The notes under the pieces: model-generated
What the model was told of the DNA's origin: nothing
Seen by the model: the letters and a program-made list of their open reading frames with translations, nothing else
Database searches by the model: none
Part shown: one piece after another, positions 10,314-19,079 of the stretch
Numbering within the stretch: position 1 is the first letter of the stretch
Layout: each line of letters opens with the position of its first letter
Translations under genes and position numbers: made by a program
Source of the DNA: Leptospira ognonensis
GTDB lineage: Bacteria; Spirochaetota; Leptospiria; Leptospirales; Leptospiraceae
Length of the DNA: 64,000 nt
Direction: 5' to 3'
NCBI RefSeq assembly: GCF_004770745.1
Contig: NZ_RQGD01000022.1
Location: forward strand, 248,001-312,000

Positions 10314-11197
10314 TGAACGGAAGACCAAGATTTTGTGACTGTGACTTCATTACCAGATTGATTATAAGATATCGTATCTATATTCATCCTAACAAGAAAA
10401 ATTCCCCTACCATTCAGTAAGTTTCCCCGAGGGTCATCGATCGGACTCGGAATATCGTGTAAATCAAATCCCTTACCTTGATCCGTAATTTTAATCACGA
10501 TACCTTTATCATCAATCCTAAAATAAATCAAAATCTTACGCTCATTCTTCTTACAAAGATTATCAACTACATCAAAATAATCATTATTTGATTCTAAGAT
10601 TAACTGCTTTTCCTTATAACTGATACCAGCGGTTCCATGCTCTATTGCATTTGCTAGGAGTTCATACAAAACAACCTTAATGGATAATAAATCGTCATCT
10701 TTTACGTGAGGATTAGATTGAATATGCTGAATGATGAGTGCTACATATTTGTTGATATTTTTGATTTTTGGATGAATCTCAATATTTAGTTCGGAATTTT
10801 GGAAGGCCACCTCATTATTCTTAAAGAGGACTGCCATATCCAACTCTGCATTCTCGTACTTTTGTATCCTTACACGCAGAGCTTCCATGCGGAATGGTTT
10901 CAGAAAAAAATCGACAGCACCGAGACGAAAAACGTCGATAGCAAGTTGGATATCACTGTCTCCAGTAATGACAATAAAAGGTGTAAGATTTCCTTCGAAT
11001 CGGAGTTTTTTGATAAATTGAACGCCATTTAACTTTGGCAAGCTGATATCCGAAATAATTAAATCAAAATTTTGCGAACTTGCAATTTCAAGTGCAGTTT
11101 GACCATTATCTGCAAGAATGACGTCAAATTCGCTTTTAAAATATTCTTCGAACAAGTCCCGAATGTTCTCTTCGTCGTCTACAAATAGGATTTTCAT
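10310..11197 (-). CDS. Response regulator fused to an RsbW-like ATPase/kinase domain
   Basis: Residues 1-115 form a receiver domain with acidic Asp7/Asp8, phosphoacceptor Asp50 (LIISDISLP), Thr78 and Lys100 (FFLKPF). Residues 150-295 form a GHKL ATPase domain of the RsbW/SpoIIAB type: N-box ELLANAIEHG (179-188), ATP-lid motif DQGKGFD (239-245) and GRGIFL (263-268). There is no phosphoacceptor-His domain, so this is not a sensor kinase. RsbW-type domains phosphorylate antagonist proteins or bind sigma factors in partner-switch pathways; here phosphorylation of the receiver may control that activity. It lies 24 bases downstream of the HtrA-like operon on the same strand and may be its last gene. 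No antagonist (STAS) gene is adjacent. Confidence 0.88.
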   Translation of the reverse strand: MKILFVDDEENIRDLFEEYFKSEFDVILADNGQTALEIASSQNFDLIISDISLPKLNGVQFIKKLRFEGNLTPFIVITGDSDIQLAIDVFRLGAVDFFLKPFRMEALRVRIQKYENAELDMAVLFKNNEVAFQNSELNIEIHPKIKNINKYVALIIQHIQSNPHVKDDDLLSIKVVLYELLANAIEHGTAGISYKEKQLILESNNDYFDVVDNLCKKNERKILIYFRIDDKGIVIKITDQGKGFDLHDIPSPIDDPRGNLLNGRGIFLVRMNIDTISYNQSGNEVTVTKSWSSVH

Positions 11198-11221
11198 AAA
11201 AAATTGAGTCTTATGTCAAAA

Positions 11222-12601
11222 TTATTCCTCTAAATTTTGAATTCGATCAATTTTATATATGTTTTGAAGCTCCGTCTTTAAATCGACAATGTCCCTTCTT
11301 GAAAAAATTGCAATTTTACCCCCAGAAAACTCAAAGGCGAAACTATTTGTATCTTCCCTATCCATTTTTGTTTTTAATTGTTCAAGGGAAGTAATTCGCG
11401 CTCCGTTCACTGTTTCTAAAATTAAATCTTGGAAGTCTTGGTATCCGACATTTCCATCTAACGGAAAAACTCTACTTAAGATGACAATTCGTTCGCGAAT
11501 CGGATGGGTTTTTTTCTGATAAAAATCGGTTAGATATACTAATTTTTTTTCAGATTTGACTCGGTATTCTGAACCAAATTCCTTGATGTAGGAGCCCGTG
11601 AGCTCGGTAAAAAAGAATCCTCCGACAATCAAATAGACAGGATTTCGATTCGGTGCCTGCTCCGGTATCAGGAAGTGATCGGTTTTATATACACCAAGCG
11701 GATAGCTCACAAGAAGTTTCTGGTGATTTCGATAAACGATCAAATTTGTTTTTGCTCCGGCCTTCTTAAGCTGACCTTTAGCATCACGCAGAATTAGATC
11801 CATCACGCGATCATACTTGTCCCAGTCTTTTAAATTTTGTAGCGTTACTCCATTGATACCAATCACAAGATCGCCAGGAAACAGACTGTAGGCGGGACCA
11901 ATGCCAGGAAAAGAATCTGTTACCAAGATTCCGCGGCCGATATCCCTTGAGTAGTACGCACGCTCAGATGGTGTCAATTGAACATCGTACATCCAACCAG
12001 GATGAGGGAAGCTCCTGAAATAGCCGTTTCCATTTAAGAAAAATCGAATGTATTCTGTTGGGATCAGTAAGTCTTGATAGGTGATTCCACATACGACGGA
12101 ATTCTGAAAGGAAAAATTAGGCTCGTCTGATTCTTTTTTTTCCAAAAGGAATGCTTTGAGCGGTGTTTTTGAGAACGGAAGCGAGACATATCTTGTTTTC
12201 CCTGAACGACAAGATTTCTGAACTGACTTTTCATCTATAAAAACTTGCTTTGAAAGTCGATCCGTATCGATAGCTTGTAATAAAGTAAACCCCGTTTCTG
12301 GATCGTATGCTGTAATTTTTAATTTTGGAACAGAGTAATCATAAGAATCCATTTCAGCAAGAAGCGGTTTTTGAGCGGCAAGAGTGACCGTAAAAAATTG
12401 ACCTTTGCCTAGATGTATGGCTTTACCTTTTTTGGAAAAGGGTTCACCGACTAACCATGGATTTTGATGGCTGATTTTTTGAAAGCTTACTTGAATATCG
12501 ACTGAATTAGAATTTTCTATTTCATATGCGTACAATAGATTCTGAATCAGAAAAAAAACGAAGATAAAAAGAATCATTTTACTTTTCATTATTGGCACCA
12601 T
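11222..12601 (-). CDS. HtrA-like PDZ protein lacking the protease catalytic triad
   Basis: This is a 459-residue exported protein with a signal peptide in residues 8-26. The region about 60-190 follows the layout of the HtrA protease domain encoded just upstream, for example IPTEYIRFFL against IPVDIVRHFL. However, the His, Asp and GNSGG positions are all replaced: no TNAHV, no DxALL, no GNSGG. A PDZ domain follows (about 205-275, GRGILVTDSFPGIGPA and GDLVIGINGV), and a second PDZ-like unit lies near 390-445. It looks like a catalytically dead HtrA paralogue, perhaps a scaffold or regulator of its active neighbour. Its ATG lies inside the 3' end of that gene (23-base overlap), so the two are coupled. 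The function is inferred from context only. Confidence 0.75.
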   Translation of the reverse strand: MVPIMKSKMILFIFVFFLIQNLLYAYEIENSNSVDIQVSFQKISHQNPWLVGEPFSKKGKAIHLGKGQFFTVTLAAQKPLLAEMDSYDYSVPKLKITAYDPETGFTLLQAIDTDRLSKQVFIDEKSVQKSCRSGKTRYVSLPFSKTPLKAFLLEKKESDEPNFSFQNSVVCGITYQDLLIPTEYIRFFLNGNGYFRSFPHPGWMYDVQLTPSERAYYSRDIGRGILVTDSFPGIGPAYSLFPGDLVIGINGVTLQNLKDWDKYDRVMDLILRDAKGQLKKAGAKTNLIVYRNHQKLLVSYPLGVYKTDHFLIPEQAPNRNPVYLIVGGFFFTELTGSYIKEFGSEYRVKSEKKLVYLTDFYQKKTHPIRERIVILSRVFPLDGNVGYQDFQDLILETVNGARITSLEQLKTKMDREDTNSFAFEFSGGKIAIFSRRDIVDLKTELQNIYKIDRIQNLEE

Positions 12602-14039
12602 ATCTCTTTTTCACCCGCACATTGATTTGATTTATGGATTCTGAAGCAAGCACAATGGGTAATTCCATCCCACGAAATCGCAAAATTACAAAATCTTTTT
12701 CATGAGATTGCCAGATTCTTTTAAGATCTTCTAAATCTTTCGGCACCATTCCGTTGATAGATTCCACGACTTTATATTTATATTTTTTATACTTTAAAAT
12801 TTCTGGATCATCAAAAATAAAACTAAGGACTACATCGCGATTCGTGTATCGGTATAAAAGATCTTGTATGAAATAACTATAATGATACTTTATAGAACTA
12901 TCTAAATCACCATCATCGCTGTTAAAAAAAGATCGGGAAATCGGTTGGAACACAAACCCGGCTGCCAATAAATAATCATCTGCGGTCTCTCGGTAGAGAT
13001 CTAAGGCAAAATTTTTCTGGAGATTTGTCTCCCCCTGGTATTTTTTACCGGAACGGTAGACTTCGATGGCGATCGTTTCGCCCATTTGTTTATTTTCAAT
13101 ATAGTCAACGATTGACTCTTTTTGTTTACCAATGGAAACCTCACCCTCGACGGAGATTGGCAAATTGTCTATCGATACCAAAAAATCTTTTTCTTTTAAA
13201 ATCTTTGAAAATGAGGAATTTGGATAGATTCGATTGATGAATACACCCTTCTCCTCGCCTGGAATTCGCATACCCAATTTCAAGCTAACAGGCGCTCCGC
13301 TCTGAAAAGTAAAACCGAGATTTGGAAATCCTTCATATTTACCATCACGGATATCCTTTAGAAAGTGTCGGACGATATCTACTGGGATCAGATAGGCCAC
13401 ATCCTTACCTGTTTTTGAGATTTGAAAAGTAACACCAATGACTTTGCCGTTCTGAATGGCTGGTCCGCCAGAATTTCCTGGTTGAATATTGGCATTAATC
13501 TTAATCACATTTCTAAAATCTAAACCAGAGAAGCTATATCTACTTTTTTCATAGCGTAGAATCGATCCCTTTTCCACGGTTAGGTTATCTTGACCGTTTG
13601 GAAAACCTAAGACTAAAAGTTCCGATCCAAGTACTGGCATGGAATCTGCCAAGGAAATGACATTTGTTTTTTCAGAAAATTCGTTATCGGTTACTTCAAG
13701 AAGCGCTAAATCACAATCAAATCCCAAAAATAAAACCCGAGCAGCATAATCCAATTGGCTGCCATTCAAACGAACTGTAATTCGACTAGCATCCATAACC
13801 ACATGTGCATTGGTTAAGATCAAATTCTTTCCAATCACAACACCTGAACCTAATCCAGTACTAAGATTTTTTTTCATCCAAGGCTGGATTTTATTTTCTG
13901 AAATGTAACTATCGTTACGAACCTGTACTACTGTCTGAAAAATATTCCATGTCGGTGCTTCCTCGCTTGATTGAGAAAACAAAGTAGAGCAAGTAAGTGC
14001 ACATGCAGCTAAAATTATTTTTAGTAATAAATTATTCAT
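12579..14039 (-). CDS. Secreted HtrA/DegP-family serine protease with PDZ domain
   Basis: The 486-residue protein has a signal peptide (residues 1-23) and a trypsin-like domain with an intact triad: His79 in LTNAHVV, Asp110 in FDCDLALL and Ser190 in QPGNSGGPA. A PDZ domain spans about residues 240-340 (GVFINRIYPNSS, KEKDFLVSIDNLPI), and a C-terminal region with a further possible PDZ-like fold follows. HtrA proteases degrade or refold damaged proteins in the periplasm. It overlaps the upstream gene by eight bases and the downstream dead paralogue by 23 bases, so all three are an operon. It differs from classical DegP by its long C-terminal part. Assignment to the family is firm; the substrate is unknown. 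Confidence 0.88.
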   Translation of the reverse strand: MNNLLLKIILAACALTCSTLFSQSSEEAPTWNIFQTVVQVRNDSYISENKIQPWMKKNLSTGLGSGVVIGKNLILTNAHVVMDASRITVRLNGSQLDYAARVLFLGFDCDLALLEVTDNEFSEKTNVISLADSMPVLGSELLVLGFPNGQDNLTVEKGSILRYEKSRYSFSGLDFRNVIKINANIQPGNSGGPAIQNGKVIGVTFQISKTGKDVAYLIPVDIVRHFLKDIRDGKYEGFPNLGFTFQSGAPVSLKLGMRIPGEEKGVFINRIYPNSSFSKILKEKDFLVSIDNLPISVEGEVSIGKQKESIVDYIENKQMGETIAIEVYRSGKKYQGETNLQKNFALDLYRETADDYLLAAGFVFQPISRSFFNSDDGDLDSSIKYHYSYFIQDLLYRYTNRDVVLSFIFDDPEILKYKKYKYKVVESINGMVPKDLEDLKRIWQSHEKDFVILRFRGMELPIVLASESINQINVRVKKRYGANNEK

Positions 14040-14895
14040 AATATATCTTAAAATCTTCCCAATACGCCTGTTCGTTTGTTATTTTTCTTAGCTTGATTTT
14101 GGCTAAAAATGAATCCCCTTTTTCGGGTGTTTTTGCTTCATGATTAGAAGCCATAAGTTTATTTCGTTTATTTCCAGGTACCCGTAGAATTGCATACGGT
14201 GAATTTTTCACGCAGGAAATCTCAAATACAAAGGAAATGGTATTATCCCAATAAAAACTTTCATCGATTTCTTTAAATTTTAAAGGACAAGACGCATCAA
14301 AAAATATTTCCAAACCACTTGGAGCTTCCTTTCTTCTATTTTCGTCAAAAGCAATGGTGCGAAAATAGGTTAGGTTAGCGTTTGATAAATGATCCCTGGC
14401 AATTTTTTCTTGCTTTTCCACTTTTAATCTCGAAGGAGGCTTTTTCAGATAGTTAAATTCAATATCACTTGCATAACCACCGTTATCCAAACTTTTAGAT
14501 TCACTTTGGTTTAAAGATATTTTTATATAGTCTCGTTTACCGATACGTTCCACACCAAGTAAGCGAAAAAAACCATCCTGGATCGTATCTTTCCTTCTTT
14601 CTCTAGAAAAAAATATCAGACCTTCTCGAAGATTTCCATCGCAATTGATCCCATAATAAAACACGGTTGAAATGGCTCTCGTTTTCTGCAGATGGCAATT
14701 CGAAGCATCACTCAAAGGTAAATTGACAGATCGATATTTATGAATCATATCTTGCTGAGAACCTTTGCTGGCGTTTCTGTCTCCCAATACTTCATGTAAC
14801 AATGGCAAGGTTGACTTGCTAAGTATGGGACCGGGAGTCAAACCATAGAACAAAAGGAGTAATGTTAGGGATAATTTTAGTTTCAATGGTTCCAT
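14032..14895 (-). CDS. Hypothetical secreted protein, first gene of the HtrA operon
   Basis: I do not recognise this 287-residue protein. It starts with a signal peptide (residues 1-26, hydrophobic SLTLLLLFYGL, then GPILSKS). The mature part is polar with four cysteines (SNCHL, INCDG, ASCPL, ISCVK), which could form two disulphides outside the cytoplasm. No enzyme motif is visible. It is the promoter-proximal gene of the operon that encodes the active and the degenerate HtrA proteins, overlapping the former by eight bases. A role as partner or client of that pair is an inference. Confidence 0.65.
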   Translation of the reverse strand: MEPLKLKLSLTLLLLFYGLTPGPILSKSTLPLLHEVLGDRNASKGSQQDMIHKYRSVNLPLSDASNCHLQKTRAISTVFYYGINCDGNLREGLIFFSRERRKDTIQDGFFRLLGVERIGKRDYIKISLNQSESKSLDNGGYASDIEFNYLKKPPSRLKVEKQEKIARDHLSNANLTYFRTIAFDENRRKEAPSGLEIFFDASCPLKFKEIDESFYWDNTISFVFEISCVKNSPYAILRVPGNKRNKLMASNHEAKTPEKGDSFLAKIKLRKITNEQAYWEDFKIYYE

Positions 14896-14972
14896 TCTGC
14901 GACTCGTCTTCTTTAATATCGGTTTTTGATACCCTTAGAATTGAAATGTCCTGATTGAATTCTTAACTCATT

Positions 14973-15068
14973 ATGTCTCTATTTGAAATGGTTTTGCTTT
15001 TTTTGGTTTTCAGGCTTCCAAAAAAGAGAGGGGGTGAAAGTATTGTACCGATGAGGAGATATTTTTGA
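14973..15068 (+). CDS. Possible 31-residue leader ORF with stop overlapping the next start
   Basis: An ATG at 14973 opens 31 codons encoding a short hydrophobic N-terminal half (EMVLLFLVF) and a basic C-terminal half. Its TGA (15066-15068) overlaps the TTG start of the next gene at 15065, as TTGA. The same TTGA arrangement couples genes at 27036-27039 and 30238-30241. No Shine-Dalgarno is visible before the ATG and I know no homologue, so this may be chance. Confidence 0.2.
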   Translation: MSLFEMVLLFLVFRLPKKRGGESIVPMRRYF

Positions 15069-15913
15069 ACTGGAGCTTTCTTAAAAACGAAGTAGATGCG
15101 GGTGACTTTTTAATCGACTGTCGATCACAGTCCGCATATGAGCAGGAAACATTGGAAGGTGCCTATTACTTTCCATTCATCAAGAAAGCTTTTGGATCAG
15201 ATCCCGAATCTCATAAAAAACTTTGCGGGCCGATGCAAGCAGTTCTTGGTGAGATCCAAAAATCCAAAAAAAATCGAGTCATCGTATTTGATGAGGGCAT
15301 GGGAATGTTCTCTTCTCGGATGGTCTATCTTTTGCGTGCCATGGGCTTTGCAGAAAGCTTTGTACTTGCTCGTAAATGGCCTACGGATGGGACGAAACGT
15401 CCAGGCAAACTCAAAATGGAGTTTGAGCCTGCGGACAAATCGAAGCCAATTGAAAGCGTGGTCGATAAAGCTTTCATGGAAAAAAATCTTACTAAATTAC
15501 AAATCTTTGATGCTAGAACCATTGAAGAGTATGAAGGTCGCCTCCCGCGTTTAACTTCACCAGAGGAAGGTACGCTTTGTGGGAGACTTCCAGGTGCTTT
15601 CTTATGGGACTGGAGGAATCTTTATGATGCCGAAGCGAATCTCATAGACAGGTCAGTTTTCAAAAAAAGATTGAATGGGTTTCCTTTTATGCCGGAAAGA
15701 CCCACGGTTATTTATGATTATAATGGCGCGAGGTCTTGTTTGCTTGCTTTGATGTTGCGGGAAACAGGATATATTGATGTCAATACGTACCAAGGTTCTT
15801 GGTTTGAATGGAGAAAATCCAGCCTTCCAAAACAAGCAGTTTCCATTTTTGGACAGAAAGCTGTTGCAGCGGCACCTCCGCGTGTAGGTGGAGTTGATAG
15901 AAAGAAAGTCTAA
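15065..15913 (+). CDS. Two-domain rhodanese-fold protein (mercaptopyruvate sulfurtransferase-like), catalytic Cys absent
   Basis: The 282-residue protein has two rhodanese domains. The N-terminal one shows [20 protein letters not shown], as in the inactive half of thiosulfate/3-mercaptopyruvate sulfurtransferases. In the C-terminal one the position of the catalytic CGSGVTA loop reads DYNGARS (218-224), so Asp218 replaces the sulfur-carrying cysteine; Cys225 lies seven residues later. Classical sulfur transfer is therefore doubtful. The start is a TTG at 15065 with a strong GAGGAG six to seven bases upstream; no ATG or GTG is available in that frame nearby. It stands alone on the plus strand before the GH31 gene. 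It may bind a ligand or partner rather than carry persulfide. Confidence 0.8.
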   Translation: MNWSFLKNEVDAGDFLIDCRSQSAYEQETLEGAYYFPFIKKAFGSDPESHKKLCGPMQAVLGEIQKSKKNRVIVFDEGMGMFSSRMVYLLRAMGFAESFVLARKWPTDGTKRPGKLKMEFEPADKSKPIESVVDKAFMEKNLTKLQIFDARTIEEYEGRLPRLTSPEEGTLCGRLPGAFLWDWRNLYDAEANLIDRSVFKKRLNGFPFMPERPTVIYDYNGARSCLLALMLRETGYIDVNTYQGSWFEWRKSSLPKQAVSIFGQKAVAAAPPRVGGVDRKKV

Positions 15914-15954
15914 AAAAAGATTTACGGATTTTTAGAAAGGAGAACGAATCAGTC

Positions 15955-18180
15955 ATGTTGATTCGTTTTTTTTTGTACTCCCTTCTTTCCCTTTTCCTCT
16001 CCTGTGCGAGCGGACAACTTAAATTCACAGTAGAAAAACCCACAAAACTAAACTTAGGTTCTCTAATTCTGGAAACTACCGATACTTTGATTCAAGTAGC
16101 GGATGCGAAATCGGGAAATTTATTCCTTTCCCTTCCTACGACTGAAAGTTTCGTACAGGCTGGGGAGGCCAATGCTTCTGTTCGTTACCGGATGGCTTCT
16201 TTTGCCATCAAAGACGAAAGGCAAAGAACTTGTAATCACCAAACGATCACCAGGATAGGGGTCGCCAATGGACAATTCGAAATTTTAGGAACACTCTCGG
16301 GTAAAAAGTGCAGCACCGAATTTAAATTTAATATCAAACCCATTTCAGAAAAAGAAATCGAATTCAAAATTGAACTCAGTGACAAAACCTTAAATCGCAT
16401 CTGGCTCAAATATGCAAGTTCCCATGATGAGAAGTTTTTTGGTTTCGGTGAACAGTTCTCCAACCAAGAATTCAAAGGAAAAACCCCGTTTCTATTTACA
16501 GAAGAGCAAGGGATTGGTCGAGGAGACCAGCCGATCACTGCCGGTGCCAATCTGTTAGCTGGTGCAGGTGGCAATGAATATACGACCTATGCTCCTATCC
16601 CGCATTATATAACTTCTAAAAATCGATCTGTATTTTTTGATAATAGTGGTTATTCCAAATTTGACCTATCTTCCAGCGACTCGGTCGTCGTCGAATTTTG
16701 GGACACAAATTTGCAAGGCGGTTTGAAAGCTTCAATCTGGCTTGGTAAAAATCCAAAAGAACTAGTGGAAGCCTATACTAAAAAATCAGGAAGGTTTGCC
16801 CCACTACCTGATTGGTCATATGGTACATGGTTAGGTGTTCAAGGAGGAACCGAAAAGGTTAACTCTGTCATTGAACAAGCGAAAGCTGCCGGAAATCCCA
16901 TCACTGCACTCTGGATCCAAGACTGGTGTGGTCGTCGTGTTACTAATTTTGGTGACCAATTAAAATGGCGCTGGTATGCCGATGAAACCTTATATCCTGA
17001 TTTTAAAAAATTTGTAAAAGATATGAATGCCAAGAACATCCAAGTATTAGGCTATATCAATTCCTTTCTAGCGGATACAGATCCTAAAAAACCCGGAGAT
17101 GATTTCACAAATTCGCTTCTAGTAGAAGCTAGAGCTAAAGGATATTTAATCAAGAATGCAAAAGGGGAAGATTATCTCATCCAAACTGTTGGTTTTCCTG
17201 CATACTTAATCGATCTCACCAATCCAGCAGCCGTTAAATGGACAAAGGAGATCATAAAGAAAAATTTAATCGATGTAGGATTGTCGGGTTGGATGGCCGA
17301 TTTTGGAGAATGGCTACCTTACGATGCAAAAATGCACTCTGGTATTGATGCGAAGGTTTACCACAATCAGTATCCAGTCGATTGGGCTCGAATCAACAGA
17401 GAGGCAATCAAAGAGGCAGGAAAAGAAGGAAAGATTATATTTTTCACTCGTGCTGGTTATTCCTACTCGAATGCGCATTCGACTCTTTTTTGGGAGGGAG
17501 ACCAGATGGTTAGTTTTGGGAAGAATGATGGACTGCCTTCAGCGATTCTCGGGCTAACGAGCTCAGGTATCAGTGGTTATGCGCTAAATCATAGCGATAT
17601 TGGTGGTTATACGACCATATCCAATCCCTTAAAAAACTACCATCGAACAAAAGAGCTACTTCTTCGATGGGCCGAGCTTTCTGCTTTTACTCCTGTTTTT
17701 AGAACCCATGAAGGAAATCGGCCTCTAAAAAATTGGCAGGTATACCAATATACAAACAAACAAGGCATCAGTTCCCAATCCGATGAAGAAACAGTCAAAC
17801 TCTTTGCCAAAATTGGAAAGTTACATTTTGCTTTAAAAGATTACCTTAAAGAGCTCGTATTAGAAGCGAGCAAAACGGGCATTCCTGTCGTTCGGCATAA
17901 TTACCTAGTTGAGCCAACTGATACTCGTTTACTCAAACAGAAATACCAATTCTTCTTAGGAGATGACCTGCTCGTTGCACCTATTACAAAATCGGGCGCT
18001 GAGGAAGTAGAAGTGTATCTACCTTCTGGTGACTGGGAACAAATTTGGACTGGAAAAATCTACAAAGGAAATTCGGAGATTGATCAAGAAGCTCCGTTAG
18101 GAAAGCCTGTCGCCTTCATTCGAGTAGGCGGTAAGTATGAATCCCTACTCCGAAATTCTTTAAAGGACCTTAGAAAATAA
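15955..18180 (+). CDS. GH31 glycoside hydrolase lipoprotein, sulfoquinovosidase-like
   Basis: This is a 741-residue lipoprotein (LSLFLSC, Cys17) with a GH31 catalytic barrel. The nucleophile Asp449 lies in GWMADFGEW, and the acid/base Asp516 in WEGDQMV. Many blocks match my memory of Escherichia coli YihQ: GVQGGTE, QDWCG, LNHSDIGGYTT and RTHEGNRP. YihQ hydrolyses sulfoquinovosyl glycerol from sulfolipid. Of its sulfonate-pocket residues, Gln296, Gln322, Trp338 and Tyr552 are kept, but Gln335 stands where YihQ has the sulfonate-binding arginine. The substrate may thus differ, perhaps another alpha-glycoside. The lipid anchor places it at the envelope, unlike cytoplasmic YihQ. An AGAAAGGAG ribosome site lies upstream. 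The next gene starts one base after its stop. Confidence 0.88.
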   Translation: MLIRFFLYSLLSLFLSCASGQLKFTVEKPTKLNLGSLILETTDTLIQVADAKSGNLFLSLPTTESFVQAGEANASVRYRMASFAIKDERQRTCNHQTITRIGVANGQFEILGTLSGKKCSTEFKFNIKPISEKEIEFKIELSDKTLNRIWLKYASSHDEKFFGFGEQFSNQEFKGKTPFLFTEEQGIGRGDQPITAGANLLAGAGGNEYTTYAPIPHYITSKNRSVFFDNSGYSKFDLSSSDSVVVEFWDTNLQGGLKASIWLGKNPKELVEAYTKKSGRFAPLPDWSYGTWLGVQGGTEKVNSVIEQAKAAGNPITALWIQDWCGRRVTNFGDQLKWRWYADETLYPDFKKFVKDMNAKNIQVLGYINSFLADTDPKKPGDDFTNSLLVEARAKGYLIKNAKGEDYLIQTVGFPAYLIDLTNPAAVKWTKEIIKKNLIDVGLSGWMADFGEWLPYDAKMHSGIDAKVYHNQYPVDWARINREAIKEAGKEGKIIFFTRAGYSYSNAHSTLFWEGDQMVSFGKNDGLPSAILGLTSSGISGYALNHSDIGGYTTISNPLKNYHRTKELLLRWAELSAFTPVFRTHEGNRPLKNWQVYQYTNKQGISSQSDEETVKLFAKIGKLHFALKDYLKELVLEASKTGIPVVRHNYLVEPTDTRLLKQKYQFFLGDDLLVAPITKSGAEEVEVYLPSGDWEQIWTGKIYKGNSEIDQEAPLGKPVAFIRVGGKYESLLRNSLKDLRK

Positions 18181-18181
18181 A

Positions 18182-19030
18182 ATGAAGTTTGCACTCATTG
18201 GAGATATTCACGGTTTTTGGAATCGAAAAGATACAGAGTACTTTAATGCCTCTGATTACGATGCACTTTTTTTTACCGGAGATCTTGGTCGTATCCGATT
18301 TACAGGCTCTCTATTACCAAAGTTTAATCTTTCTGGTCTCACCAAAAAAGCCTTTTTGATTCCCGGGAATTGGGATGGAACAAGCTTACCTGGAATTCTA
18401 GGAGAAGTTTTAAACCAAGGATTACTGAAACGTGCAGGTAGTATCGGTTATGCGGGTAGAATGAAAGCATTCGCCCAATCAATTCGCCCGATTCCCATCA
18501 TGGGATATAGCACAGCCGTTCTCTCCGAAGAGAAAGACTTGGCTCTTATCGTTTGTAGGCCTCACGCGATGGGAAATGGCTTTAGTTTTGAGAGAAATTT
18601 AAATAAAAATTATCTTGTGTCAAATATGGAAGATTCAATCAATAAATTGAAAAAGTTGATTGATTCCACCAAACAAGAAAATATTTTTTTTCTATCACAT
18701 AACGGTCCCAAGGGGCTCGGTTCCGAAAGAACATCCATCTATGGTGCTGATTTTTTAGCGAATGGTGGTGATTTTGGAGACGAGGATCTAACGGCTGCTA
18801 TCGAATACGCAAAAGAAAAAGGTAAAAAAGTTCCAGCAGTGCTTTCAGGGCATATGCACCATTACATACCCGCGATAAAGAAGGAAAGAGAGTCCTTGGT
18901 GTACACAGGCGGAACTTTCTATATCAATGGTGCCAAGGTTCCTCGTATTAAACGCGGGAAACACTTTCATACCAAAATCGAGTGGAATGGAAATTCCGTT
19001 ACAGCCATCCAGCTTTGGGAAGAACTTTAG
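18182..19030 (+). CDS. Metallophosphoesterase
   Basis: The 282-residue protein has the calcineurin-like motifs in order: GDIHG near the N-terminus, GDLGR, GNWD, LSHNGP and SGHMHH. Together these form the two-metal phosphoesterase site. Such enzymes cleave phosphomono- or diesters; the sequence does not say which substrate. No signal peptide is seen, so it is cytoplasmic. Its ATG begins one base after the GH31 stop, so the two are translationally coupled, but the link in function is unclear. It converges with the OsmC gene; a weak inverted repeat lies between them. Confidence 0.85.
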   Translation: MKFALIGDIHGFWNRKDTEYFNASDYDALFFTGDLGRIRFTGSLLPKFNLSGLTKKAFLIPGNWDGTSLPGILGEVLNQGLLKRAGSIGYAGRMKAFAQSIRPIPIMGYSTAVLSEEKDLALIVCRPHAMGNGFSFERNLNKNYLVSNMEDSINKLKKLIDSTKQENIFFLSHNGPKGLGSERTSIYGADFLANGGDFGDEDLTAAIEYAKEKGKKVPAVLSGHMHHYIPAIKKERESLVYTGGTFYINGAKVPRIKRGKHFHTKIEWNGNSVTAIQLWEEL

Positions 19031-19079
19031 GAAAACTTTTCGATAATGCCCTAACGTAATAGCAGTCCGTTAGAATCAT

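Noticed and set aside
15031..15057. A six-codon GTG ORF after GAGGGGG before the rhodanese gene
   Set aside because: It is too short to judge, and the purine-rich stretch may simply be leader sequence.
15138..15554. A 138-codon frame inside the rhodanese-like gene
   Set aside because: It lies in another frame of a gene with clear domain structure and has no independent signal.
19051..19073. Terminator between the phosphoesterase and OsmC genes (CTAACG/CGTTAG)
   Set aside because: A six-base stem with an 11-base loop and no T-run on either strand is within chance.
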